Shown piece after piece: positions 52,281 to 61,315 of a DNA stretch of 64,000 bases (its first letter is position 1; each line of letters begins with the position of its first letter). The stretch is from the NCBI GenBank assembly GCA_025757745.1, contig CP107217.1:1116001-1180000 (forward strand). Direction: 5' to 3'. The stretch comes from Coriobacteriaceae bacterium. Lineage in GTDB: Bacteria > Actinomycetota > Coriobacteriia > Coriobacteriales > Coriobacteriaceae. The position numbers and the translations under genes are program-made. The notes under the pieces were generated by a model, which worked only from the letters and a program-made list of their open reading frames with translations, ran no database searches and was not told the DNA's origin.

Positions 52281-54938
52281 ATGAGTGCTGACTACCCGTC
52301 AATGACTACGGCCGAGATCCGCTCCAAGTTCCTCAACTTCTTTGAGGAGCGCGGTCTTAAGCTCTATCCTTCTTCGTCCCTTGTTCCCGACGACCCCTCG
52401 CTGCTGCTTGCCAACGCCGGCATGAACCAGTTTAAGGAGTACTACCAGGGCAAGAAGACCATGAAGGAGATCGGCGCGATCTCCTGCCAGAAGTGTGTCC
52501 GCACCAACGACATCGACTGCATCGGCGAGGACGGCCGTCACCTGTCGTTCTTCGAGATGCTCGGTGACTTCTCCTTTGGCGGCGTCTCCAAGCAGCAGGC
52601 TTGCGCTTGGGCCTTCGAGCTCATCACCAAGGAGTTCAAGCTGCCGCTCGATCGCCTGTACTTTACCGTCTTTACCGAGGACGACGAGACCCACGACGTG
52701 TGGCGTTCTCTGGGCGTTGCCGAGGACCACATCTCCCGCCTGGGCGAGGACGACAACTTCTGGGCCGCCGGCCCTACCGGCCCCTGCGGCCCCTGCTCCG
52801 AGATCTACTTTGACATGGGCGAGGAGGTCGGCTGCGGCAGCCCCGACTGCAAGCCCGGCTGCGACTGCGACCGCTTCCTGGAGTTCTGGAACCTCGTGTT
52901 TACCCAGTACGACCGCCAGGAGGACGGCTCCATGCCGGAGCTGCCGCACCGTAACCTCGATACGGGCATGGGCCTGGAGCGCATGGCCGCCATCATGCAG
53001 CACAAGACCGCTAATTACGACGGCGATCTGATGCAGCATCTCATCAAGCTGGGCGAGAAGATCAGCGGCAAGACCTATGACGCCGACGATTACTCCGGCG
53101 CCAGCCGCTCCCTGCGCATCATCGCCGACCACTCCCGTGCCGTCGACTTTATGATCTCTGACGGCATCCTTCCCGGCAACGAGGGTCGCGAGTACGTCCT
53201 TCGCCGTCTGCTCCGTCGCGCCGTGTTCCACGGTCGCCTGCTGGGCATCGAGGGCGCCTTCCTGACCAAGTTCATCGACGAGGTCAACGCCCAGATGGGC
53301 GAGGCCTATCCCGAGCTGCTTAAGAACGTCGCGCTCGTCAAGGGTATTGTCGCCTCCGAGGAGGAGCGCTTCTCCACGACGCTCGACAACGGCCGCGTCT
53401 ACCTGGACGAGGCCCTGTCCGCGCTCGCCGAGGGCGCTGTGCTCCCGGGCGATGTCGCCTTTAAGCTGCACGACACCTTTGGTTTCCCCATCGACCTGAC
53501 CGTCGAGATCGCCGGCACCGCTGGCCATGACGTCGACATGGACGGCTTCACCGCCTGCATGGAGGACCAGAAGGCCCGCGCTCGCGCCAACGCCAAGGGC
53601 GACGCCTGGGGCAGCTTCAACGACGTGTGGGTCGAGCTTTCCGACAAGATCGCTGCGACCGAGTTCGATGGCTATGACAACGATGTGATCGAGGGCGCCA
53701 AGGTTGTCGCCATCGTTCTCAACGGCGAGTCCGTCGAGTCCGCTGCCGCGGGCGAGGATGTCGAGGTTGTGCTCGACCGCACCCCGTTCTACGCCGAGAT
53801 GGGCGGCCAGCAGGGCGACGCCGGCGAGCTTTCCGCCGAGGGCGTTGCACTGACCGTTTCCGATACCAAGAACCACAACGGCCTGTATGCCCACGTCGCC
53901 TACGTCGCCGAGGGCACGCTGACCGTTGGCGCTTCCGTGATCGCCACGCTCGACGCCGAGCGCCGTGGCTTCCTGCGCCGCAACCACACCGCTACCCACC
54001 TGCTCGACGCCGCGCTTAAGCACGTTCTGGGCGAGCATGTCTCCCAGGCCGGCTCGCTGGTGACGCCCGAGCACCTGCGCTTTGACTTCACGCACTTCGA
54101 GGCCCTGTCCTCCGAGCAGCTCAAAGCTGTCGAGGACCTGGTCAACCAGCAGATCTTCGCATCCAAGCCGGTCGTGACCTGCGTTATGGGCATCGATGAG
54201 GCCAAGGCCGCCGGTGCTGTCGCCCTCTTTGGCGAGAAGTACGGTGACGTCGTCCGCGTCGTTTCCGTGGGTGCCGAGGACCAGCCGTTCTCTCGCGAGT
54301 TCTGCGGTGGTACGCATGCTGCCAACACCGCCGAGATCGGTCTGTTCAAGATCATTTCCGAGTCCTCTACGGGCTCCAACGTTCGCCGTATCGAGGCTGT
54401 GACCTCTAAGGGCGCCCTCGACTACATGGCCGACCGTCTGGCGCTCGTCGACGCCGCCGCCGCTGCGCTCAAGTGCCGCGTCGACGAGGTTCCCGCCCGC
54501 GTGGAGAACCTGCAGGCCGAGCTGCGCGAGACGTCCAATAAGCTCAAGAAGGCGCTCACCGGTGGCTCCTCCGATGCGATCTCCAGCGCCATCGACGGCG
54601 CTGTCGAGCTGAACGGCTACAAGCTCGTCGTGGCTGAGCTGCAGGGCCTTGAGGCTGCCGACCTGCGCAACGTCTGGGATACCGTGCACCAGAAGGTCGC
54701 CGGGCCCGTCGCCTGCGTCGTCGCCAGCGTGACCGAGAAGGGCACCCCAGCGCTGCTCGCCGCCGGCTCCGATGACGCCGTCAAGGCCGGTTTCCATGCC
54801 GGCAACGTGATCAAGCAGATCGCGGGCCTGGTCGACGGTCGCGGTGGCGGCCGTCCCAACATGGCCCAGGCCGGCGGTAAGAACGCCGCGGGTATCGCCG
54901 ATGCCCTCGCGGCCGCCAAGACCGCGCTCGGCGCCTAA
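52281..54938 (+). CDS. alaS: Alanyl-tRNA synthetase
   Basis: 885 residues from ATG 52281 behind GAGGAG. The class II catalytic core (FFEERGLKLYPSSSLVP, FFEMLGDFSFG, GPCGPCSEIYFDMG) is followed by the editing domain with HTATHLLDAAL and CGGTHAANTAEIG (zinc-binding H and C residues). The C-terminal oligomerisation domain ends in GGRGGGRPNMAQAGG. It charges tRNA-Ala and hydrolyses Ser-tRNA-Ala. No T-box is seen upstream. Confidence 0.97.
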   Translation: MSADYPSMTTAEIRSKFLNFFEERGLKLYPSSSLVPDDPSLLLANAGMNQFKEYYQGKKTMKEIGAISCQKCVRTNDIDCIGEDGRHLSFFEMLGDFSFGGVSKQQACAWAFELITKEFKLPLDRLYFTVFTEDDETHDVWRSLGVAEDHISRLGEDDNFWAAGPTGPCGPCSEIYFDMGEEVGCGSPDCKPGCDCDRFLEFWNLVFTQYDRQEDGSMPELPHRNLDTGMGLERMAAIMQHKTANYDGDLMQHLIKLGEKISGKTYDADDYSGASRSLRIIADHSRAVDFMISDGILPGNEGREYVLRRLLRRAVFHGRLLGIEGAFLTKFIDEVNAQMGEAYPELLKNVALVKGIVASEEERFSTTLDNGRVYLDEALSALAEGAVLPGDVAFKLHDTFGFPIDLTVEIAGTAGHDVDMDGFTACMEDQKARARANAKGDAWGSFNDVWVELSDKIAATEFDGYDNDVIEGAKVVAIVLNGESVESAAAGEDVEVVLDRTPFYAEMGGQQGDAGELSAEGVALTVSDTKNHNGLYAHVAYVAEGTLTVGASVIATLDAERRGFLRRNHTATHLLDAALKHVLGEHVSQAGSLVTPEHLRFDFTHFEALSSEQLKAVEDLVNQQIFASKPVVTCVMGIDEAKAAGAVALFGEKYGDVVRVVSVGAEDQPFSREFCGGTHAANTAEIGLFKIISESSTGSNVRRIEAVTSKGALDYMADRLALVDAAAAALKCRVDEVPARVENLQAELRETSNKLKKALTGGSSDAISSAIDGAVELNGYKLVVAELQGLEAADLRNVWDTVHQKVAGPVACVVASVTEKGTPALLAAGSDDAVKAGFHAGNVIKQIAGLVDGRGGGRPNMAQAGGKNAAGIADALAAAKTALGA

Positions 54939-54947
54939 GTAGTCACC

Positions 54948-55376
54948 GTGGTCGCGCTCGCGCTGGACATAGGGGAGACCAGGATCGGCATTGCCGTCTC
55001 GAGCCGTGATGGCAAGATGGCAATGCCCGTCAAGGTGCTCCCGGCCGTCGAGGTCACCGGCATGGCCAAGACGTTTCGTTACCTGGTCGAGGACTATGAG
55101 CCCGACATCCTGGTAAGCGGACGTCCCCTGACCATGGCCGGCGAGCCCGGCCCCCAGGCCGAGCGTGTTGCCGCCGTGGCGCAAAAGATTGCCGACGAGC
55201 TCGATCTTCCGCTGGAGTTTGAGGACGAGCGCCTGTCTTCGCAAGAGGCCAAGCGTATCCTGCGGGAGCAGGGACTCAATGAAAAGCAGATGAGGGGCAA
55301 GATCGACATGATCGCCGCCAGCCTGTTCTTGCAGACATGGCTCGATCGCAAAAACGAGGAGGTTTCGCATGTCTAG
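54948..55376 (+). CDS. ruvX: Holliday junction resolvase-like RuvX/YqgF
   Basis: 142 residues from GTG 54948. An RNase H-like fold with ALDIGETRIGIAVS (first catalytic Asp), LVSGRPLTMAG, FEDERLSSQEA and a late DMIAASLFLQTWLD. It is implicated in 16S rRNA 5'-end processing and/or junction resolution. alaS-ruvX-mltG is a common order; it overlaps mltG by 8 bases. Confidence 0.93.
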   Translation: MVALALDIGETRIGIAVSSRDGKMAMPVKVLPAVEVTGMAKTFRYLVEDYEPDILVSGRPLTMAGEPGPQAERVAAVAQKIADELDLPLEFEDERLSSQEAKRILREQGLNEKQMRGKIDMIAASLFLQTWLDRKNEEVSHV

Positions 55377-56790
55377 CGCTTTCGATCCGCGCCAGCCGAA
55401 TCGTACACGACAGTCTGCGCCACGCCCTGTATCGTCCGGTCAGCGTCCGATGCAACCGACTCAGCGCGCGGCCCAACCCGCCGCACGTTCGCCGCAGCCC
55501 TCTTCTTGCCCCACTCAGCCCACTCAGCGTCCAGGCCAGCAACCTGTTCGTCGTCCTGCTCAGCAGTCTGCTGCCCATACAGCCCAGCCCGCGGGCGGTT
55601 CCCGCTTTAAGCAGCAGGCTCCTGCCCAGCGCACGAAGGGACAGGCACCGCAATCACGCTCCCACGCACATCATGCTCATGGCTCGCACGGCGTTGCTCC
55701 GGCCACGCGCTCGAGCTATAACACGCGCTCTCGCCGTGGTGCCCAAAAGAAAAGCTCCCCGGTGCCTATGATTATCGGTGGCGTCGTCGCCGTGCTTGCG
55801 CTTGTCGCGATCGTTTTCTTTGTCGTGCCAGCTGTCAAGGGCTTTTTTGCCGGTGAGGATGCGAAAGTCACCGCTGGCCAGCAGGTTACCGTTACGATTC
55901 CCGAGGGCGCCTCGGGCGACACGATCGCCACGATTCTCTCCGAGAACCATATTGTCGAGAATCCCAAGGATTACTACGCGGCGGTCAAAAAGCTCAACGC
56001 CGACATGTCGCTCAAGCCCGGCACCTACTCGTTCACGACGCTCATGGACGCGACCAAGGTCGTTCAGCAGCTCATGGAGGGCCCCAATGCGGGCTCCGAT
56101 GCACTGACTATCCCAGAGGGCCTGACGGTTGACCAGGTCGCCGATCGCGTGGCCCAGGCGTACGACAGTATCTCAAAAGAGGACTTCCTCAACCAGGCGA
56201 AGGCCAGCAATTATGTGAACGACTATCCGTTCCTAAAAGGCGCTGCAAACGATTCGCTCGAGGGCTTCCTATTCCCCAAGACCTATTCGTTGGGTAAGGA
56301 CCCGTCTGCCGATGATGTGATTCGCGCCATGCTCGATCAATTCAACACCGAGTACAAGTCGCTCGATTTTGCCGGTTGCGAGGCCAAAATCAAGGAGCGC
56401 TACGGCGTGGAGATGTCTGATTACGACATCATCAATCTCGCTTCCATCGTTGAGCGCGAAGGCCTCAACGCCGAGCAGCGCGCGCATGTCGCCTCGGTGT
56501 TCTACAACCGTCTTGCCGGCAAGCTCGATGGTCTGCGCTACCTCAATAGCGATGCGACCATGATGTATGTCACCGGCGGCGAGGTTACCGCCGACGACCT
56601 GCAGAGCGATAGCCCGTATAACACCTATAAGCACGAGGGCCTGCCGCCCACGCCCATCTGCTCTCCGTCACTCGAGGCGCTCAAGGCAACCCTTGAGCCC
56701 ACCGACTCCGATGATCTGTATTTTTACATTACGCAGGACGAGGAGTATTTCTCTCAGACCTACGAAGAGCACCAACAGTCTTGGAATTAA
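55369..56790 (+). CDS. mltG: Endolytic murein transglycosylase MltG with a long cytoplasmic tail
   Basis: 473 residues. The first ~125 residues are cytoplasmic and rich in Pro, Gln, Arg and Ser. A single membrane helix (about 130-155) is followed by a LysM-like segment (QQVTVTIPEGASGDTIATIL) and the YceG catalytic domain, whose Glu is in ASIVEREGLN. It cuts nascent glycan strands outside the membrane. The C-terminal YNTYKHEGLPPTPICSPS is the family signature. Confidence 0.93.
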   Translation: MSSAFDPRQPNRTRQSAPRPVSSGQRPMQPTQRAAQPAARSPQPSSCPTQPTQRPGQQPVRRPAQQSAAHTAQPAGGSRFKQQAPAQRTKGQAPQSRSHAHHAHGSHGVAPATRSSYNTRSRRGAQKKSSPVPMIIGGVVAVLALVAIVFFVVPAVKGFFAGEDAKVTAGQQVTVTIPEGASGDTIATILSENHIVENPKDYYAAVKKLNADMSLKPGTYSFTTLMDATKVVQQLMEGPNAGSDALTIPEGLTVDQVADRVAQAYDSISKEDFLNQAKASNYVNDYPFLKGAANDSLEGFLFPKTYSLGKDPSADDVIRAMLDQFNTEYKSLDFAGCEAKIKERYGVEMSDYDIINLASIVEREGLNAEQRAHVASVFYNRLAGKLDGLRYLNSDATMMYVTGGEVTADDLQSDSPYNTYKHEGLPPTPICSPSLEALKATLEPTDSDDLYFYITQDEEYFSQTYEEHQQSWN

Positions 56791-56792
56791 AC

Positions 56793-57290
56793 ATGAGGAT
56801 TTTCAGCCCCAAACGATATGTTGCCTCGGTCGACCGCATCGACCTTGATACCCTGTGGGCCGACGGCAAGCGCGCCATTTTGCTCGACCGCGATAACACC
56901 CTGGTGCCGCGTGATACCGAGCAGGTTCCCGCTGCCGTCTCGGCCTGGCTCGACGCCGCTCGTGCCAAGGGCTTTAAGCTGTGCATGGTGTCGAACAACT
57001 GGCATCGCGACCAGGTCATGAGCTCAGCACGCGAGCTGGGGCTCGAGGCCATCAGCCATGCCATGAAGCCTGCACCGTTTGCTCTCAAGGCCGGTCTTAA
57101 GCGCTTGGGCGCCACGGCCGATGAGGCTGTGCTGATCGGTGACCAGCTGTACACGGACGTGTGGAGCGGTAACTTTGCCGGCGTCGACACGATCTTGGTA
57201 AAGCCACAGGCAACTCAGGACCTGTGGTATACGCAGATCTTCCGTATCTTTGAGCGCCGTGCCCTGCGCGACCTTCCCTGCGAGGAATAG
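56793..57290 (+). CDS. YqeG-type HAD phosphatase
   Basis: 165 residues. HAD motif I is LLDRDNTLV (nucleophile Asp near residue 31), motif II CMVSNNW, motif III KPAPFAL and motif IV VLIGDQLYTDV. It belongs to the YqeG/HAD-IIIA group, related to phosphatidylglycerophosphate phosphatases. ATG 56793 lies 2 bases after the mltG stop; TTG 56781 is an alternative. It precedes aroK by 8 bases. Confidence 0.88.
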   Translation: MRIFSPKRYVASVDRIDLDTLWADGKRAILLDRDNTLVPRDTEQVPAAVSAWLDAARAKGFKLCMVSNNWHRDQVMSSARELGLEAISHAMKPAPFALKAGLKRLGATADEAVLIGDQLYTDVWSGNFAGVDTILVKPQATQDLWYTQIFRIFERRALRDLPCEE

Positions 57291-57298
57291 GTTTCGTC

Positions 57299-57832
57299 AT
57301 GTCCCAGCACACCAAGCACGGCTGCGACCATATCTTCTTTATCGGGTTTTTGGGTGCGGGCAAATCGACGCTTGCACGCAACGTGGGCACGATGTTCAAG
57401 CGTCGGTTTATTGATACCGACCGCCTTGTCGTGCGCCGTTGCGGCAAATCGGTAACCGAGATTTTTGAAACCGAGGGCGAGGAGCGCTTTCGCGAGCTCG
57501 AGACTTCGGCGCTCCGTTCGCTCCAAAGCGAGCGCAGCCTGTTGGTTTCGTGCGGTGGCGGCATTGTCGAGACGCCGGTCAATATCGAGCTCATGCACCA
57601 GATGGGTACCTGTGTGTACCTCGAGGGCGATTTTGAGGATTCGATGCGCCAGATCCGCCGCTCCGACACGCGTCCCGATTTCCGCTCGCCCGAGCACGCG
57701 GCGCTGCTCTTTGAGCATCGCCGTCCGTTGTATCGTCAAGCTGCCGATCTTACCCTTGATATTCGCCACAAGTCCTTCGAGGACGTTTCCTACCTTTGTG
57801 CCGAGATGCTTTTGGAGCGTGGACTGCTATGA
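57299..57832 (+). CDS. aroK: Shikimate kinase
   Basis: 177 residues. Walker A GFLGAGKST (about 16-24), shikimate-binding FIDTDRLV (Asp) and RFRELE (Arg), SCGGGIV and the lid SDTRPDFRS are all present, so it looks active. It phosphorylates shikimate. Its stop overlaps the start of the degenerate AroB (ATGA). Confidence 0.92.
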   Translation: MSQHTKHGCDHIFFIGFLGAGKSTLARNVGTMFKRRFIDTDRLVVRRCGKSVTEIFETEGEERFRELETSALRSLQSERSLLVSCGGGIVETPVNIELMHQMGTCVYLEGDFEDSMRQIRRSDTRPDFRSPEHAALLFEHRRPLYRQAADLTLDIRHKSFEDVSYLCAEMLLERGLL

Positions 57833-58938
57833 TTCGCCGTCAACTTATCAATTTCCAAAACCGCAGTGTCGATGTCCGCGTCGGATTGGGCGCGTTCGAG
57901 GAGCTGTCGCGCATGTTTGCCTCGGCTGTGGGCAAACCCAAGCGGGCGATGGTGGTTTGGAACAGCGCCACATCCGAGCGTTTTGGCGAGGTTGTCGAGC
58001 ATGCGCTGGTCGACGCCGGTTTTGCCGTGTCGCCGCTTGTCCTCGAGGTTTCGCCTGCCGGTGCTACGCTGGCCGATGCCGATACCGTTTTTGGCGCCCT
58101 GTCGGCTAACGGCATTACCTGCGACGATCTCGTTGTCGCTGTCGGCGACACGGCGACCTGCTCGGTCGTTTGCTGGTGTGCCAATCAGTGGTGCGGTCGC
58201 ACCGAGTGCGCCTTGCTGCCGACGACGTTCGACGCCATGCTCACGGTCGCGACGACTATGAAGCCACTCGTCGCCTCGTCGGCGAATGCGCTTCCCGCTA
58301 TCGCGTTCCGTCCCGAGCCGGGCTTGGTCGTGTGTGACCTCGAACTTGTTCGCGAAGCGGACCCCGAGGACCTCAAGCTCGGTTATGCGGTACTTGTTGG
58401 CACCATGCTTTCGAGCAGCAAGTCCCGTTGGAATCAGTTTACTGAGACCGTCCCCGAGATTCTTGTCGGCGAGGAGGTCGCGCTCGTCAATGCCGTTCAG
58501 TGGTCCCAGACTGCGCGCAAAGACGTGCTCATGGCCACGAACCCGAGCGCTCGCCATGCGCTCGATTTTGGCAAGACGGGGGAGCGTACCCTGCGCGCCT
58601 GCTTGGGCGATGCCGCTTCGCAGGTCCCTGCCTACCAGCTGTTGTCCGAAGGTATGCGCTTTGAGGCGCGCCTAGCACATGATGCCTGCGACTTCGATAT
58701 CGATTACGTCTTTGAGGTCGATGACTGCCTGGAGGACTTTGGTATCGAGGAGTTTGCCTTCGATCTGGAGCCCGGCGCATATATCGAGGAGTTCCGCAGG
58801 CAGCAGTTTATCCGCTCGAACCGCAGTATGTTGCCGCTGCCCGCGGCACTTGGCGCCATTCGTCTCACGAGCGTTGAGGACGAGGTTCTTGAGCGCCATG
58901 CTCACGCCTACTTGGCTTCTCGCAAAGAACTTCTCTAA
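57829..58938 (+). CDS. 3-dehydroquinate synthase homologue lacking catalytic motifs
   Basis: 369 residues, about AroB length, ATG 57829. Homology is visible in the N-terminal nucleotide-binding half and in the order of motifs, but key ones are changed. GGG-x2-GD-x2-GF is AVGDTATC (about 103-110), DSSVGGKTG is lost after LLPTTFDA, GHT-x-GHA is GKTGERT (about 248-254), and no LHGEAV is seen. All three zinc ligands (Glu, His, His) appear missing. It may be a regulatory or inactive partner, or have another reaction. It is coupled to aroK. Confidence 0.75.
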   Translation: MIRRQLINFQNRSVDVRVGLGAFEELSRMFASAVGKPKRAMVVWNSATSERFGEVVEHALVDAGFAVSPLVLEVSPAGATLADADTVFGALSANGITCDDLVVAVGDTATCSVVCWCANQWCGRTECALLPTTFDAMLTVATTMKPLVASSANALPAIAFRPEPGLVVCDLELVREADPEDLKLGYAVLVGTMLSSSKSRWNQFTETVPEILVGEEVALVNAVQWSQTARKDVLMATNPSARHALDFGKTGERTLRACLGDAASQVPAYQLLSEGMRFEARLAHDACDFDIDYVFEVDDCLEDFGIEEFAFDLEPGAYIEEFRRQQFIRSNRSMLPLPAALGAIRLTSVEDEVLERHAHAYLASRKELL

Positions 58939-59070
58939 GTTTTATTGACATCCATCGTCTTTCGTATCATGTTGAGGTGCGGGTTTTCAATCGGTTGCGG
59001 ATCGCGTGCGAATCCGTCTTTCGATTGGGACCCGTCCCGCTTTTATGAGGACAACAAGAAAGGAATCTGC

Positions 59071-60201
59071 ATGTCTGAGTTTGCTGCCGGTCCTGCCGGT
59101 CGTATCGAACGCGTCCGTGCCCTGATGGCCGAGCGCGGCTACGACGCCATCGTCGTGCGCGACGAGGCCAATCTCCGTTGGCTCACGGGCGTGAAGGGCG
59201 TCTTCGACTATACCTTCGAGTTTCCGCACGCCGCGTTTATTACGGCCGATCAGTGCCTGTTCCACACCGACTCGCGCTATCTCAACAGTTTTGAGGAGAA
59301 CACGCCCGCCGGCAGCCCCTGGGTCTACGACATGGACGAGGGCACCATCCCCGGCTGGGTCGCCGGCAAGATTGCGGTCAACAAATGCCGCGTCTGCGCC
59401 GTCGAGGATGACATGCAGATTAACTTCTACCAGGGTATTCAGCGTGGTCTGGAGGACCGCTCCGTTGCCTGCATGCTGCCGCTGATGCATGACGACATCC
59501 GCAAGATGCGTGCCATCAAGGATGCAGAGGAGATCGAGCTCATGCGCCACGCGCAGTCGATCACCGATGCTGCCTTCCAGCACATGCTCGGCTTTATTAA
59601 GCCCGGCATGACCGAGAAACAGGTCCGCAACGAGCTCGAGAACTTTATGTTCGCCAACGGCGCCGACAGCCTGGCCTTTGGCTCCATCGTCGCGAGCGGT
59701 CCCAACACCGCCAATCCGCATGCCGTCCCGAGCGACCGCGTGATCGAGAAGGGCGACTTTGTCCTCATGGATTACGGTGCGGGCTACTGCGACTACCGCT
59801 CCGACATGACGCGCACTGTCGTGATGGGCGAGCCCACCCAGGAGCAGCTCGACCTGTACGCGCTCGTGCGCCGCACCCATGAGGAGTGCGTCGCCGCCAT
59901 CCATCCGGGCGTCGAGGGCAACGACATTTTCAAGCTTTCCAAGAAGATCATCGGCGATGCCGGCTATGGCGATTACTACAACCATGGTCTGGGCCACGGC
60001 GTGGGCATCGACATCCACGAGCTGCCTAACTTCAACCGTAGCAAGAATATCATCGAGGTCGGCTCGGTTATCACCATGGAGCCCGGCGTGTACCTGCCCG
60101 GCGTGGGCGGCGTGCGCCTGGAGGACTACGGCGTCGTCACCGAGAACGGCTATGAGCCCTTCACCAAGACCCCGCACGACCTGCATATTATCGATTGCTA
60201 A
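59071..60201 (+). CDS. Xaa-Pro aminopeptidase, M24 family
   Basis: 376 residues from ATG 59071 behind AAGAAAGGAA. An N-terminal creatinase-like domain (1-135) precedes a pita-bread catalytic domain. The five metal ligands are recognisable in MDYGAGYCDYRSDMTRT (two Asp), GLGHGVGIDIHE (His), TMEPGVYL (Glu) and GVRLED (Glu). It releases N-terminal residues before proline. It is next to efp, the usual pepP-efp arrangement. A TTGACA lies upstream at 58945-58950 without a well-spaced -10 box. Confidence 0.93.
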   Translation: MSEFAAGPAGRIERVRALMAERGYDAIVVRDEANLRWLTGVKGVFDYTFEFPHAAFITADQCLFHTDSRYLNSFEENTPAGSPWVYDMDEGTIPGWVAGKIAVNKCRVCAVEDDMQINFYQGIQRGLEDRSVACMLPLMHDDIRKMRAIKDAEEIELMRHAQSITDAAFQHMLGFIKPGMTEKQVRNELENFMFANGADSLAFGSIVASGPNTANPHAVPSDRVIEKGDFVLMDYGAGYCDYRSDMTRTVVMGEPTQEQLDLYALVRRTHEECVAAIHPGVEGNDIFKLSKKIIGDAGYGDYYNHGLGHGVGIDIHELPNFNRSKNIIEVGSVITMEPGVYLPGVGGVRLEDYGVVTENGYEPFTKTPHDLHIIDC

Positions 60202-60224
60202 ACCATCCATTTGGGTTTTTGGAG

Positions 60225-60268
60225 GCGGGGCGTCCGGATCGATTCGGGCGTCCCGCGTTCTCTTTTTA
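60225..60268 (+). terminator. Terminator between pepP-type gene and efp
   Basis: GCGGGGCGTCC pairs with GGGCGTCCCGC (G-T pairs included) around a short loop, followed by GTTCTCTTTTT. Confidence 0.7.
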
Positions 60269-60298
60269 TGCGCTCGCCGCAGCCGCCGTCTGCAAGTG

Positions 60299-60304
60299 TA
60301 TAAT
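60299..60304 (+). promoter_or_regulatory. -10 box of efp
   Basis: A perfect TATAAT directly preceded by TG, 57 bases before the efp start. No convincing -35 box is seen at 16-18 bases upstream. Confidence 0.5.
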
Positions 60305-60361
60305 TTCGCTCGTATGTAATTTGGACGTTTGTGCGTCTAGCCAATAACAAGAAAGGTCGCT

Positions 60362-60925
60362 ATGCCTACTATCTCTACCGCCGACTTCAAGAACGGCCTC
60401 GGTCTCCGCATTAAGGACAAGGTCTACACCATCGTCGAGTTCCAGCACGTCAAGCCGGGCAAGGGCGGCGCTTTCGTGCGCTACAAGACCCGCGACATCA
60501 AGAGCGGCCGCGTCGTCGAGAACACCTGCAACGCCGGCACCAAGTTCGAGAGCGTCATGCTCACCACCCGTGAGTTCCAGTACCTCTACAACGACGGCGC
60601 CGACTACATCTTCATGGATAACGAGTCCTACGAGCAGGTTCCCGTTCCCGAGGATATGGTGGGCGAGAACGCCAAGTGGCTGCGCGAGAATGACACCTGC
60701 CAGCTGCTCTTCGCCGACGACGAGCTCATGGGCGTGACCCCGCCGATGTTCATCGAGACCACCATCGTCCAGACCGACCCGGGCTTCAAGGGCGATACCG
60801 TCCAGGGTTCCACCAAGCCGGCCACCATCGACACCGGCGCTGTCATCCAGGTCCCCATGTACCTCAACGAGGGCGAGGTCATTAAGGTTGACACCCGCGA
60901 CGGCAAGTTCGTCTCCCGCGTCTAG
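60362..60925 (+). CDS. efp: Elongation factor P
   Basis: 187 residues in three beta-barrel domains. The loop that carries the modifiable Lys is HVKPGKGGAFVR (about residues 29-40). VNNTDTPGFKGDT-type C-terminal signature is present as IVQTDPGFKGDTVQGSTKPA. It relieves ribosome stalling at polyproline. The modification enzyme is not in the window. It starts the operon efp-asp23-nusB-xseB-tlyA-nadK-recN. Confidence 0.96.
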   Translation: MPTISTADFKNGLGLRIKDKVYTIVEFQHVKPGKGGAFVRYKTRDIKSGRVVENTCNAGTKFESVMLTTREFQYLYNDGADYIFMDNESYEQVPVPEDMVGENAKWLRENDTCQLLFADDELMGVTPPMFIETTIVQTDPGFKGDTVQGSTKPATIDTGAVIQVPMYLNEGEVIKVDTRDGKFVSRV

Positions 60926-60949
60926 CAACCAACTCTTCTAGGAGGACTC

Positions 60950-61312
60950 ATGCCCCAGGAAATCAAGATTGACGGCATCGGCATTTCGCCCGATGTTCTG
61001 ACCGCCATCGTCTCGCGCGCCGTCACGGATGTCGAGGGCATCGCCTCCGTGGGCGTCAAGGACCTTGCCACCAACCTTGTCTCCATGATGCTTTCGTCCA
61101 AGGCCCCGGCTTCTGAGCCGGCGGTCGAGGCCGAGGTCATCGGCGACAAGCTCGCGCTTACCGTGCGCGTCGTGGTGTTCTTTGGCTATCCGTTCAAGAA
61201 ACTCGCCGAGGCCGTTCGCGCCGCCGTGGTTGCCGCCATCGACGCCCAGGTGGGCGTCGAGGTCGAGCGCGTTGACGTTTGCATCGACGGCCTCGTTTTC
61301 CCCAAGGAGTAA
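60950..61312 (+). CDS. Asp23/Gls24 family protein (second paralogue)
   Basis: 120 residues. IDGIGISPDVLTAIVSRAVTDVEGIASVG and a C-terminal VEVERVDVCIDGLVFP fit the Asp23 family. It lies between efp and nusB, the position of yqhY in Firmicutes. It is a paralogue of the gene at 13526-13882. TCTAGGAGGAC supplies the ribosome site. Confidence 0.87.
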   Translation: MPQEIKIDGIGISPDVLTAIVSRAVTDVEGIASVGVKDLATNLVSMMLSSKAPASEPAVEAEVIGDKLALTVRVVVFFGYPFKKLAEAVRAAVVAAIDAQVGVEVERVDVCIDGLVFPKE

Positions 61313-61315
61313 CCT

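Noticed and set aside
52299..55370. Very long open frame (1023 residues) on the minus strand
   Set aside because: It is the antisense shadow of alaS and ruvX. GC-rich codons keep the opposite strand open; the protein has no recognisable domain and a skewed Gly/Leu/Val composition. The same applies to minus-strand frames at 3260-4687, 13382-15664, 20244-22829 and 33610-35781.
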